Shown: in pieces, positions 53,426 to 62,300 of the stretch
Numbering within the stretch: the first letter of the stretch is position 1
How the letters are laid out: each line of letters opens with the position of its first letter
Assembly: GCA_956465555.1 (NCBI GenBank)
Contig: OY101117.1
Coordinates: 1,984,001 to 2,048,000, forward strand
DNA length: 64,000 nucleotides
Source of the DNA: Nitzschia sp. pyKryTriq1
Lineage: Eukaryota > Bacillariophyta > Bacillariophyceae > Bacillariales > Bacillariaceae
Direction of reading: 5' to 3'
The notes under the pieces: model-generated
Database searches by the model: none
What the model was told of the DNA's origin: nothing
Seen by the model: the letters and a program-made list of their open reading frames with translations, nothing else
Made by a program: the position numbers and the translations under genes

Positions 53426-53974
53426 TCAGACCATAGATTGCGTGCTGGTCAGAAACGGAGTGAATCTATTCTTTTTTGGCATAGTAGTGTCTGTGGATCC
53501 AGTCTTCCAGGAATTTACGTGCTGGCGATGGGTACTGTAGCTTGAGCCATCACCATCCACAATAATTGATCGTTGAGAGCGGCGTTTGGTCAATGGCGTC
53601 GAACATAGCTCGGCGAAGAAGCGACGTTCCACCTCCAGATCGTTGCTTTCGTCATCGTTCAATCTAGAGGAGGTTTCCACTCGTAGCTCCAGATCGTCGG
53701 GAAGCTTTTCCTCGCAGCTGGGGTCGAAGGCGTCGTAGCGAAGATGTTGGAGAGACCCTTCGTACAAGGTAGATACGTCATCGAATTGGCGGCAAGGGAA
53801 GTGAACGAATTTGGGAACAGGTGGTTTTCGAGGATCTGGGAGATTGTTTCTAAGGGTCAAGTCTCTCCAGAGATCGCCATCATCGCCTTGAATGGACTGG
53901 GTCCAACGTGTGCACAAGGCTCCGGTACATGCTCGGTTGCTCCCACAAAAGAGAAGCTCAAAGAAACGATTCAT
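53426..53974 (-). CDS. Unknown protein, possibly F-box-like
   Basis: Open frame of 182 codons from ATG 53974 (MNRFFELLFCGSN). It is convergent with the RsfS gene (94 nt between stops). A Cys/Trp segment CTGALCTRWTQSIQGDDGDLWRDLTLRNN near the N-terminus resembles the C-terminal half of an F-box (W after C/R, then LWRDL), and an acidic region with a Glu-rich helix follows. The rest has no recognisable fold. I keep it as a possible gene because composition and length are plausible. No supporting conserved partner was seen, and an upstream exon cannot be excluded. Confidence 0.5.
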   Translation of the reverse strand: MNRFFELLFCGSNRACTGALCTRWTQSIQGDDGDLWRDLTLRNNLPDPRKPPVPKFVHFPCRQFDDVSTLYEGSLQHLRYDAFDPSCEEKLPDDLELRVETSSRLNDDESNDLEVERRFFAELCSTPLTKRRSQRSIIVDGDGSSYSTHRQHVNSWKTGSTDTTMPKKNRFTPFLTSTQSMV

Positions 53975-54256
53975 TAATCGGAGTCCAATCCAAATTGAAT
54001 GCACAACCAAGTCAAACTCAAAGATTTCTCTCTACGGTAGCCTAAGAGTACGAGTAGAGTACCGGTAGCGATAGATAAAGCTACTGTTGATTGAGAAAAA
54101 TGAAAAGAAAACTTTTGCCGCGAGGAACAATATTGCCTAGAATGAGTTTGTGCCCTCCCAGCGTGTACGAGTGATGGTGATCTTATGAGAAGCCCCACCA
54201 CGTTGCCGGTAAAATTCGAACGTTACAGACTGTGATTGTGATTTGTTGCCAGGATT

Positions 54257-54724
54257 TTATCGTCTTCCACGGCCCCGGCCTCGTCCTCTTCCCCGACCCC
54301 CGCCGCCTGGACCCGCCGATGGTTTTGGCACGAGGGATTTCTTTGGTGCATCGTCTACCAGCAGCGCATCCAAGTTTAGGCTTTCTGGTAGTAACCAGGC
54401 TCTCATCGTGGAACCTCTTACAGAGAGCGTTGAATAAGATACGGGATTCTTCCCGCGGCTGTGGGCACAATAAACGTTGATAAGATTAGAAACACATGAA
54501 AGGTAAAGCGCAAAGTAGGCACAAGGAACGCTCTTCGCGCTCGCTTCAGGGGCATTTCGCCAAGAACACGTCGTCGTTACTTACACCGTCACCTTGGCCT
54601 TCTTGAGATGACAATTCATTGTGGCATCCACCCCAACCACCGTGCCCTGTATCACGGTCCCATTCTTGAGCTCGATTGTGACTTGCTCCCGATTCAGTTT
54701 TTGTAGGAATTTGACCAGTTTCAT
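54257..54724 (-). CDS. SNRPD1: Small nuclear ribonucleoprotein SmD1
   Basis: Core component of the heptameric Sm ring on spliceosomal U1, U2, U4 and U5 snRNAs. Two exons, 54724-54585 and 54458-54257, with a 126-nt GT-AG intron give 113 residues. Exon 1 carries Sm1, [19 protein letters not shown] and [21 protein letters not shown]. Exon 2 carries Sm2 ([18 protein letters not shown]) and a Gly-Arg tail ([12 protein letters not shown]) that in orthologues is dimethylated for SMN-dependent assembly. Length and the GR tail are diagnostic for D1 rather than D2 or D3. A TACCGGTAT word abuts the start codon (54727-54735), so the recurring palindrome lies in or next to the 5' leader. Confidence 0.95.
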
Positions 54725-55282
54725 CGTACCGGTATCTTGTGGAAAGGAACTCGGTGGTTATCTTTGCTTGGCGTTGGTATTGGCAGTAGTTCAGTTGCGT
54801 TGTTGCCAGTGGGTTCACCGTTGATGAAGTTGCGGTGTCCCTGACACGGTTTTTGTACTGGTAGTGTGGGGCCGCCATTGTCGGTTTCGTTGGTTTTCGT
54901 GTTCGCGGTTGACGGGCGGTTGATCATCGTTGCCGCGCAAAGGCCAGACGAAAGTGAAGAATCGCGGACCGCGGACGGCCTGCGGCCTGGACCTCCTGCG
55001 CGCGTACGCGGTTCGACGGTTCGACGCCAGATGCTACGCTCTATGTTGTATAGTAGACTTGTAGACTACTTTTACGAGTACTCTACTTTGCAAAACTTTC
55101 AGAAACTTTGAAGCCCTAATAGTAGAGTCAGCCTATAGATTGTGGTAGACTGCATGATGACGGATCGATTGCTAAGTATCCATGAGAGGACTCCTCAATC
55201 CTCCCATTTATCAGGCACTTCAACATTCACTGGTTAAATTTCTGTCCGCCTTGTTGTTGCATCTGATTCTTGAAATATGTGA
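54725..55282. other. Intergenic region upstream of SmD1
   Basis: Between the SmD1 start and the end of the P-loop/CYTH gene, both on the minus strand. GTACCGGTA adjoins the SmD1 start. No gene is supported; open frames crossing SmD1 on either strand are shadows. Confidence 0.4.
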
Positions 55283-56575
55283 TCAGCTTCCCTCCTGAAT
55301 GATAGATAAGCTATATGCCCCATAGTCTTTTTCATCTTGTGGGCCTTCCAGTCGTCTTTCCACGTCCAGGAACGGTGGGAGCTCTACATCCGGTGTCTCG
55401 GAGTCAGAGCTCTCCACTTGAGCATGAAGAATGCACAATCCTTCCGCGGGGGTTTTATACTCCTATAATGTAGATAAGATAATTGGTAAATGCGCTTTGA
55501 ACAAAATACCCTCACTGAGAAACGCTGTACTCACATGGACGGTGAAACTTTGGAGCTTGTAGAGGAAACTGATACGCTCCTGCAAAATAATGTGCCTTCT
55601 TGTGTCCCTTGTGTTGTAACTTGAGGCATATTCTCTTGCCGTGATGATACGCTTCTGTTCAATGATTTCTCCTGTGCTACTACGTTGGGATGTTGTCAAC
55701 TGATACACGGATCCTTTTCTATTCCGCTTCTTGTCCAAAGTGGTACGCTTTCGAATGAAACTGTAGGAATCGTCGTCTTTGTCGTGGTAAACTAGGTACA
55801 CCTTTTCGACTTCAAAGAAGTGAAAGGCGACATCTCGCGGAAATTCAGACGCATCCGGTCGGGATTTGAGCAGAAACTTGGCCGAACGACGAGAAAGATT
55901 GGTGGGTAGTCCAACAATCCCAGAAATTCGATCGACGACCCGTTGGAGTTTCCCTTCGAAATCCGTCGAGTTGTCAAACACATACATGTGTGGATGCCCG
56001 ACCCAGGCCTTTTGAGTTTTCTTGTCGACTTCAATTGCTTCTTCCGCTGTTTCCGTCCGAACCTGATTGTTCTCCAGCGTGTAGTATCCAGGGGCCCCAT
56101 CTGCTGCCGTGACCATATGGAAGACAGCATTGTACCTCGTGTCTCGGAGATCGGTGACGTCGATCCCTCTCGAGTCCAAAATCTTGTTCCATTTTTCCTC
56201 TGTAAGATACGCTGACCCATCCATCGGTCCTCGATCGCACAGTAGAACACCAGGTTTGCCTCTGGCCTTTAGTACTCGTTCCAAACTTTCCTCTAGACTC
56301 AACTGCACGTCCAGAACTGAGTTCTGAATGACGGCATCCATGCCGTCTGTCGAAAAGAAGTCCAAACTCATTCCATTAGATCCAAAGATTGTAAAGGCCT
56401 CTGGACAGGTAATGACCTCGTAGCCACGTTCTCGAAGAAATGAGAAAAGGCGGGCCAATGCGGTCGTTTTGCCACCGCAAGGACCACCAGTGATAATGAA
56501 CTTGTAAACGGGAACATCTCCTTGAAGATTCTTTTCCGCCGCCGTTAAGGTCTCTTTCCCGTCCTCCTCCGTCAT
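55283..56575 (-). CDS. P-loop NTPase with CYTH-type domain (TTD14-like)
   Basis: Two exons, 56575-55535 and 55462-55283, are joined by a 72-nt intron and give 406 residues. The N-terminal domain is an AAA_28/NadR-kinase-like P-loop NTPase: Walker A GGPCGGKTTALARL (30-43), CPEAFTIFG, a Walker-B-like VLLCDRGPMDGSAYL, and the TLENNQVRTETAEEA and HPHMYVFDN region. The C-terminal domain resembles a CYTH triphosphate tunnel (FEVEKVYLVYHDKDDDSYSFIRKRT, QKRIITAREYASSYNTRD, FTVHEYKTPAEGLCILHAQ, with acidic and basic strands). This pairing is known from Drosophila TTD14 (a phosphatidylinositol- and GTP-binding protein acting in photoreceptor channel transport) and related eukaryotic proteins. The substrate is unknown here. 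ATG 56575 was chosen; the frame opens earlier only at TTG. Confidence 0.88.
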
Positions 56576-57192
56576 GGCTGTTTGTTTTGGGGGAGAAAAT
56601 AATGATGTCAAGTTTATCTTACTTGCTCTGATAAGCAGCAGTGAAGTCTCGGAAAGGAATCTCCTTGTAAAGCTGTCGCAGTTTCTTGACCCTCCGCATA
56701 ATCATCGGGAACAGGCTATGAGGTATCTATCGAAGATGATTAGTAAGATCCTTTCTTGGATGCATGCGCTCCATTCTCGTGTGTGGTTTCGTCTGACACG
56801 TTGAACGTCGTGTCGGAGCGAGGCTGACACGCACGGTTGAAAATCCAAGAAATCCACCGTTCAGACGGGTGGTGAACAGACGTGAGGGCGGTAGTTCGTT
56901 CGAGTGAGTCGAATTTCCACATTGTATGTGCAGGATTCATTGGATTCAAACTTCTGATTTTGGATTTGGCTTCATCTTCTTGATCATGGATCATTATGGA
57001 ATTCGCTTTCCTGCTTGAACCCATATACGTCAATTGCCTTCGAGGTCAAACCATAATAGATTTGGGCACCTGAGTAATTATCGTGGAGGCTGGGGCAATT
57101 GGCAAAGGACACACTCTGTTGGGGACAAGCGCTAAGTAGCGGTTATCGGACGCGAACAAAGGGAAGAAAGAGATCAGCGAATCTGTTTCATG
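56576..57192. other. Left part of a gene-free region
   Basis: Upstream of the P-loop/CYTH gene. No gene; a minus frame at 56740-57033 lacks any domain. It leads into the palindrome and repeat field at 57193-57720. Confidence 0.4.
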
Positions 57193-57250
57193 TATGAGCA
57201 TACATAAAAATTTGACGGCCATGGCCGTCAAATTTTTACCTATGCTCATA
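57193..57250. repeat. 58-nt compound palindrome
   Basis: The centre is a perfect 34-nt palindrome (17-nt arms, 57205-57221 and 57222-57238, centre GGCCATGGCC). It is flanked, after 2-nt unpaired spacers, by a second perfect pair TATGAGCATA (57193-57202) and TATGCTCATA (57241-57250). It would form a long hairpin or cruciform. No coding frame runs through it. Confidence 0.95.
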
Positions 57251-57311
57251 TATATGGTTTGAACTATCCTCTATTACATATGAACATAAGTAACCGTGCC
57301 CGTGTCCCGAT

Positions 57312-57441
57312 CAACAACACGTAATATCGCGCTCAAAGTTTAAATGGGGTACTTGCCCCATTGTTTTCAACAACACGTAATATCGTGCTCGCGCGGAAAG
57401 GTTCAATGGGGTGCTTGCCCCATTGCGGTTCAATGGGGTAC
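57312..57441. repeat. Direct repeats with GGGG/CCCC hairpins
   Basis: CAACAACACGTAATATCG occurs at 57312 and 57368 (period 56, one mismatch in a 23-nt unit). Each is followed by a hairpin AATGGGGTRCTTGCCCCATT (57343-57362 and 57405-57424), and a third GGGGTACTT half lies at about 57431-57441. Confidence 0.85.
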
Positions 57442-57503
57442 TTACATACCACCATGATGTGATGCGCGCCCATGAAATTTTGGATTCTGATGAGTCATTC
57501 GGA

Positions 57504-57542
57504 GCACCGGTCCTTTTCTTACTGTATCATTAGGACCGGTGC
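57504..57542. repeat. Inverted repeat GCACCGGTCCT/AGGACCGGTGC
   Basis: Perfect 11-nt arms at 57504-57514 and 57532-57542 enclose a 17-nt loop. The arms contain ACCGGT, as do the dispersed palindromes of the window. Confidence 0.85.
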
Positions 57543-57578
57543 CAGACCACTCTTTTTCAAGGATTTCAGTCAGTCGAA

Positions 57579-57720
57579 TCCATCGAACCAAGCATTGAAT
57601 CCTAGTGATCGAACCAAGGATTTCAGTCGAATCGATCGAACCAAGCATTGAATCCTAGTGATCGAACCTAGCATTTATTCCTAGTGATCGAACCTAGCAT
57701 TGATTCCTAGTGATCGAACC
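57579..57720. repeat. 26-nt tandem repeats
   Basis: About four units close to TCGAACCAAGCATTGAATCC (26-nt period, variants with CTAGCATTTATTCC and CTAGCATTGATTCC) and a truncated final unit. One unit is separated from the next by a short GGATTTCAGTCGAATC insertion. Units differ by one to three bases. Confidence 0.85.
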
Positions 57721-58323
57721 AAATGGGGTGTTTTGGGGGCGGTGCATTTAGGTGTTAACCCTTTTGAGGGTCTAGGGTATGGTTTATCCCCTTGATGGGT
57801 ACCAACTACTAACCCCTCTATCGAACCAACTAACCCCTCTATCGAACCCAGCCTTAACTGCAAGTTACGGGCGGGGGTAGCAGCCCATACCTTCAGGTAC
57901 CCATCATAAATCAAGCGATAGTAAAATTGATCCACATTGGATGATCTATCTAAATAGCAATTAAATCTAGTGCATTTTCTGCCACAGGCATCTCGCCATT
58001 ATCTTGGCCAGTTCTTTGCAAGTTTCATTGGCTACCGTATGCCATGTCCTCTGACCTTCCCTCCTTTTGCTCCCCTACTACAACTTCGCGCCATGGGTGC
58101 GCATATAATGACATGACGTCAGCAGACGTCATCAGTACCAGACTACGTAGAATTGTACATAATTCCATATTTTTTCCATATTATATTCGTGCGTCGTCGC
58201 TTCCATATTTTCCAAAACACTAAAATCTGGTCAAAAAAATTTGACTAGATCCGATAAAGAGATAGGTAATAGGTAATCTTAGAGGAATGGAGTCGATGAA
58301 ATGAGCCTTGATGGTGATGATTG
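57721..58323. other. Gene-free stretch before the 2OG oxygenase
   Basis: Contains a further short direct repeat CTAACCCCTCTATCGAACC (about 57810-57845) and an AT-rich leader. No gene seen. Three ATGs within the last 60 nt (58288, 58294, 58301) are each followed quickly by stops. Confidence 0.5.
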
Positions 58324-59307
58324 ATGGTCCGTCAGGCGTTTTATGGAATGAGCCCTACTGGTGATGTGTGGGATCGGGTGGCCAAAGATCTTCGCACCAC
58401 GGGTGTCACCACTGTGGATTTGTCGCAGTCGAAGGGAGACTTGCATCGACGTTCGTTTTCCACGGCTCGCTCCGCCTTTGAGGCTGTCAAGCAATCGCCA
58501 TCCTGCGTCTTGTGGATTCCCGTCGATGCCGATTCTGCCCACGCTACAGGCTTTCATAGTGCAGGAGGAGACAACAGCATGTCTCGCTACAACGCGCATC
58601 GAGAGGGGTTTGTAGTTTCGGACGATCAAAGATTGGAGATGCAAACTGTGCCTGAATTTGGTCAGGGTATGACAGACTTGTCGAAGAGTCTGCATGTTAT
58701 CGCTGATCAGACTTTGGGGGCTATTGAAAGACAGCTGGGAATTCCTCCTGGTTGGTTCCAAGAGACTTTGGGTCCCACAATGACTTCTAGTCAGTTTCAT
58801 GTCAAGCGATATGTCGTACCAAATTTCCCAGATGGCAACGACGGGATGGGTGACGATCTTTCGTCGGAGCCTAGAATCTTGCTACCGATGCACACAGATC
58901 CGTCTCTCATTTCGGTGATCGTCCACGATGCCAAGGGACGCAATCCATCCGCAAGAGGCTTGCAGTATTTCTCTCCCATCGAAAAGGTTTGGCTACCGGT
59001 CCCCTTTCACGGCCACGGAGTAGCTGTCCTATTTGTTGGGTCTGTCTTGTCCTACATTACGGGAAATATGTTTCCGTCCATCAAACATCGGGTGATTTAT
59101 CAGGACGACGATAGCCATTTTTCTTCGAATGAACGAGTTGCAGCAACTTTGTTCGTTCGGCCACAACTCTCGGCGACTCTCCATGTTCCACCCAGCAACC
59201 AGCTGTCGGAAAGTGCGGCACGAAAAAAGCCTCCAGTCATTTTTTCCACTTGGATCTCTAGGGTTTCTAGAAATTACAGCAAGAAGGCAAATAAAAAAGT
59301 TATATGA
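58324..59307 (+). CDS. 2-oxoglutarate/Fe(II)-dependent oxygenase
   Basis: A 327-residue single-exon enzyme with the double-stranded beta-helix fold of isopenicillin-N-synthase-like dioxygenases. Iron ligands: His190 and Asp192 in LPMHTDPSLISVIV, and His255 in PSIKHRVIYQ. The 2-oxoglutarate anchor is probably Arg271 in ERVAATLFVRP. The spacing matches the HxD...H...R pattern. The N-terminal part (residues 20-45) contains the DLRTTGVTTVDLSQS element typical of the DIOX_N domain. The substrate cannot be deduced; members act on plant-hormone-like, secondary-metabolite and amino-acid substrates. ATG 58324 was chosen over the TTG three bases earlier because all upstream ATGs are closed. No targeting signal, so cytosolic. 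Confidence 0.9.
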   Translation: MVRQAFYGMSPTGDVWDRVAKDLRTTGVTTVDLSQSKGDLHRRSFSTARSAFEAVKQSPSCVLWIPVDADSAHATGFHSAGGDNSMSRYNAHREGFVVSDDQRLEMQTVPEFGQGMTDLSKSLHVIADQTLGAIERQLGIPPGWFQETLGPTMTSSQFHVKRYVVPNFPDGNDGMGDDLSSEPRILLPMHTDPSLISVIVHDAKGRNPSARGLQYFSPIEKVWLPVPFHGHGVAVLFVGSVLSYITGNMFPSIKHRVIYQDDDSHFSSNERVAATLFVRPQLSATLHVPPSNQLSESAARKKPPVIFSTWISRVSRNYSKKANKKVI

Positions 59308-59334
59308 CTAGTCTACGAAACTAGTTCGACCGGC

Positions 59335-62300
59335 TTAGGGCCACCAAGTCATCGAACTCAAAATTTGGCTGGACAGTGCAGTCACCTTGGCCTCGGAATC
59401 GCGCAATGTTTGTTTAGCGAGCGTCAAAATCTTTTCTTTATGAGGAAGCACTGCTTCCAGAACGAGTTGCCGTTCTTGGGTCTTGGGATCTCGCGGTTGA
59501 AGATTATTGTTACTCGTATTGCTCTGTCCGCAGCGGGTCACCAAGGCATGGAGCACTTCGAGACCAGCATATCTTACTTTCCAGAATTTCCGATCTTTGA
59601 GTGCCAATGAAGCACATTCCACGACCGCCGAAATGGTGGCGTAATCTCGCAGAGAAGCCGACGCTGCCTTGGATACTAAGCTAGCACATGCCTTCAAAGA
59701 CGAGGACTTGACTGTCCAAGGTCTTTCCACAGCCGAGCACCGTTGAAATGACTTGGAAAGCTCCAAAATATTCCTGTACTTTCCATTCAGCGATGGTTTT
59801 TCTTCAGCCGGGTCCCCAAAGTCTTCCCAGAAACAGGCAGCAAAAGAATCAATTGCTCTCGAAACAATCAGGGGCGATTCTTCCTTGGATCCTTCGTCGT
59901 CTTCAACTCTGTCGAAGAGAGGTGTCAGACGACTTGCCACAAAGTCAAAAGCAATCTTCTTTTGATCGATTCCATGGGCCGAGACATCAATGGAATCCAG
60001 AAGCTGAGAGAGCGCCTTTAGAACAGCGGCCCTGTAAGGTAGAACCTCCTCCTCCTTTACGGAGAGTACGCTTCTCTTGCTTGGAAATGCTTGAACGAGG
60101 AACAAGCGGCACAATCCGATATATGTAGGGACCAGTTCTTTCACCTCGGTAATGTCAGTCTCTTCCGGCGATAATTCTGCGCCGCTCGCCTCTGCTTTCT
60201 CGTCTCCCAATCCGTCATCCTCAAAATTAAGCTGGGTCTTGTCATTGGGATCTTCATCAATGTCCATACTTGTTTCTGCATCTTGAGCGGCCTCTTCTGG
60301 CAACTCGGTTTCGACTTCTTCTTTGAATCGCTGGTCGTTGACAAATAAACTGTCCGTATCACTGGAGGTTGTCAAAAAAAGGGGTGTCCATATAATTGAT
60401 GAACTCGGCTCGGCTCCAACACCGAGCAGTTCACTTGGATTCTTAGTATTTGCCAGCGCCGATGACCACTTTGACGCAATTACAGAGCACGATTCTATGA
60501 CATGCTGTTTCCCAGACCAGAGTCTCGTGTCGGCGATGATCTTGACCAGTGCAACCAGAGCCATATTGCTTGCTTGCGCACGTCTCTGGGCACGGACCGA
60601 TTCTTCCAACATTCCATCTTTTGTACCACCGTTCACGCGACGAGGAGCTGGAGACAGAATCTCCTTGTTTGCAAGCTCTTGAAGTGCAACAGCTCCAGTT
60701 ACCCTCCTTGACCACGAAACGTCGTTCAACGCTTTGACACATTCCTTTACGAGAGACAAAATCAGCTTTTCCTCTAGCAAATTTCCAAATCCATCTGCTG
60801 CACCGGATAGATTTGCTGCAGAGCCGCCTTCTTCCCAGACATCTGCAAACAAGCTGGCCACTTTGGGGTCGTGATCTCTCATTCCTAGAAAAGCAACTGG
60901 AAGAACACGGCGGCACCAAATATCCGAATTGCCACCGTCCGAAAACTGATTGGAGGCTTTGACGGCGATGGCTCTAAGCGTGATTGCGGCCGCCTTTCTG
61001 GCAGCAGGATCATCGTTGCTGCCCGTCGAAGCGTTGTATTTTTCCGCGGCTCGCAAAGCCAACGACCGAACGCTCGAACCCGGGCAGAGTGCCGCGAGGT
61101 TACCACATACGTGTGCATACTTGTCTCGGGCTGCCTGTCCTCGCTCGCGCTCTGAAGCAGAATACAAAGCTCGGAGCAAGCTTACGGACGGATTGGTCGA
61201 TGATGGGCCGCTGTTCTTGAAGGCGTTGGGACAAGTCGCGCACAAAGTCGAGACACAATCTGCGGCGGCAGTTCGCGTCGTCAAGCCGGCAGAAAGGCGG
61301 ATCGCAGAATCCAGTTCTGGCACTACCGCTTTTTGGATTTTCAGATCCATGTGTGGCATCATATCCAGGCATTTTGTCACTGCCGTTGCGATCGGTCCAC
61401 TTTGCACTATTTGAAGCCTTAGCCTCTCCAACGAATCGTAGGATTCTCCCGAGCCTCTGTCTTGGCCAGCGGCTCTCACCTGCAAGTAATTGAATGCAGC
61501 GGGCTCCAAACTGGACATGGCAAGTAGTAGAGAACGTAACAAATCGGGTACAAGCGGCTGAAGGATTGAAGGATTTGCAACGTCGACGATTCCGACAAGA
61601 CAAGAAACGCAAACACCAGCAGCCTCCGGGCAAGGTTGCTTGAGGCCGTGCTTGATCAACCATCGGAGAGCGGTAGCAGCAGCAGCACTCGCATCTTTCT
61701 CGTGGGCAGCATTGTCTTCTGATGCCGCGTCCTCATCTTTCAACGCGTTGGGATCTACAAGGCGAAGAGTCAGACTCCGGACGCCCCGGCCGAGGGCTTC
61801 ACCTGCTTCTCGCACATTGACCCGAACGTCGTCTAACGATCTCATTGCTACACGCCAAACGCGGAGAAGCCGCACGCCTCCTGTTGTGACTTCTGTTGTA
61901 GTTTTAGAAACCACGTCATCGTCAAACAGAACCGCGGGGCCGCCACCAAGTTCTATCCATGATCTTCCCACGATCACCTGCGCGAGCGCTCCACATGCCC
62001 CGAGTCTAGTTCTCCAGAGTTTACTTGTAGTATCTTCAATGAGAGTATCGATCGTCACCAATAGGTGCTGTGTAATGGCGGAACGAGCTTCCGCCCCTCC
62101 TCCCGTCATGCCATTCCACAAGTTCTGCATCTGCGCCCTCGTTTCCTTGTTCGGTGAGTGACACCCGCGCAAAATCCGGGGAATAAGTTTCCCGAGGTGT
62201 CCCTTTAGTGCCGTTCGCATCTCAGCTGCATTGCTCCGACTACCAGCGAACGACTGTTGCCCCAAGAGTGCTGATGGACCATAGTCTCGCCCTTCTGCCG

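Noticed and set aside
57579-57720. CRISPR-like array of 26-nt repeats
   Set aside because: Units are directly adjacent or nearly so, without unique spacers, in a eukaryotic context with no cas genes.
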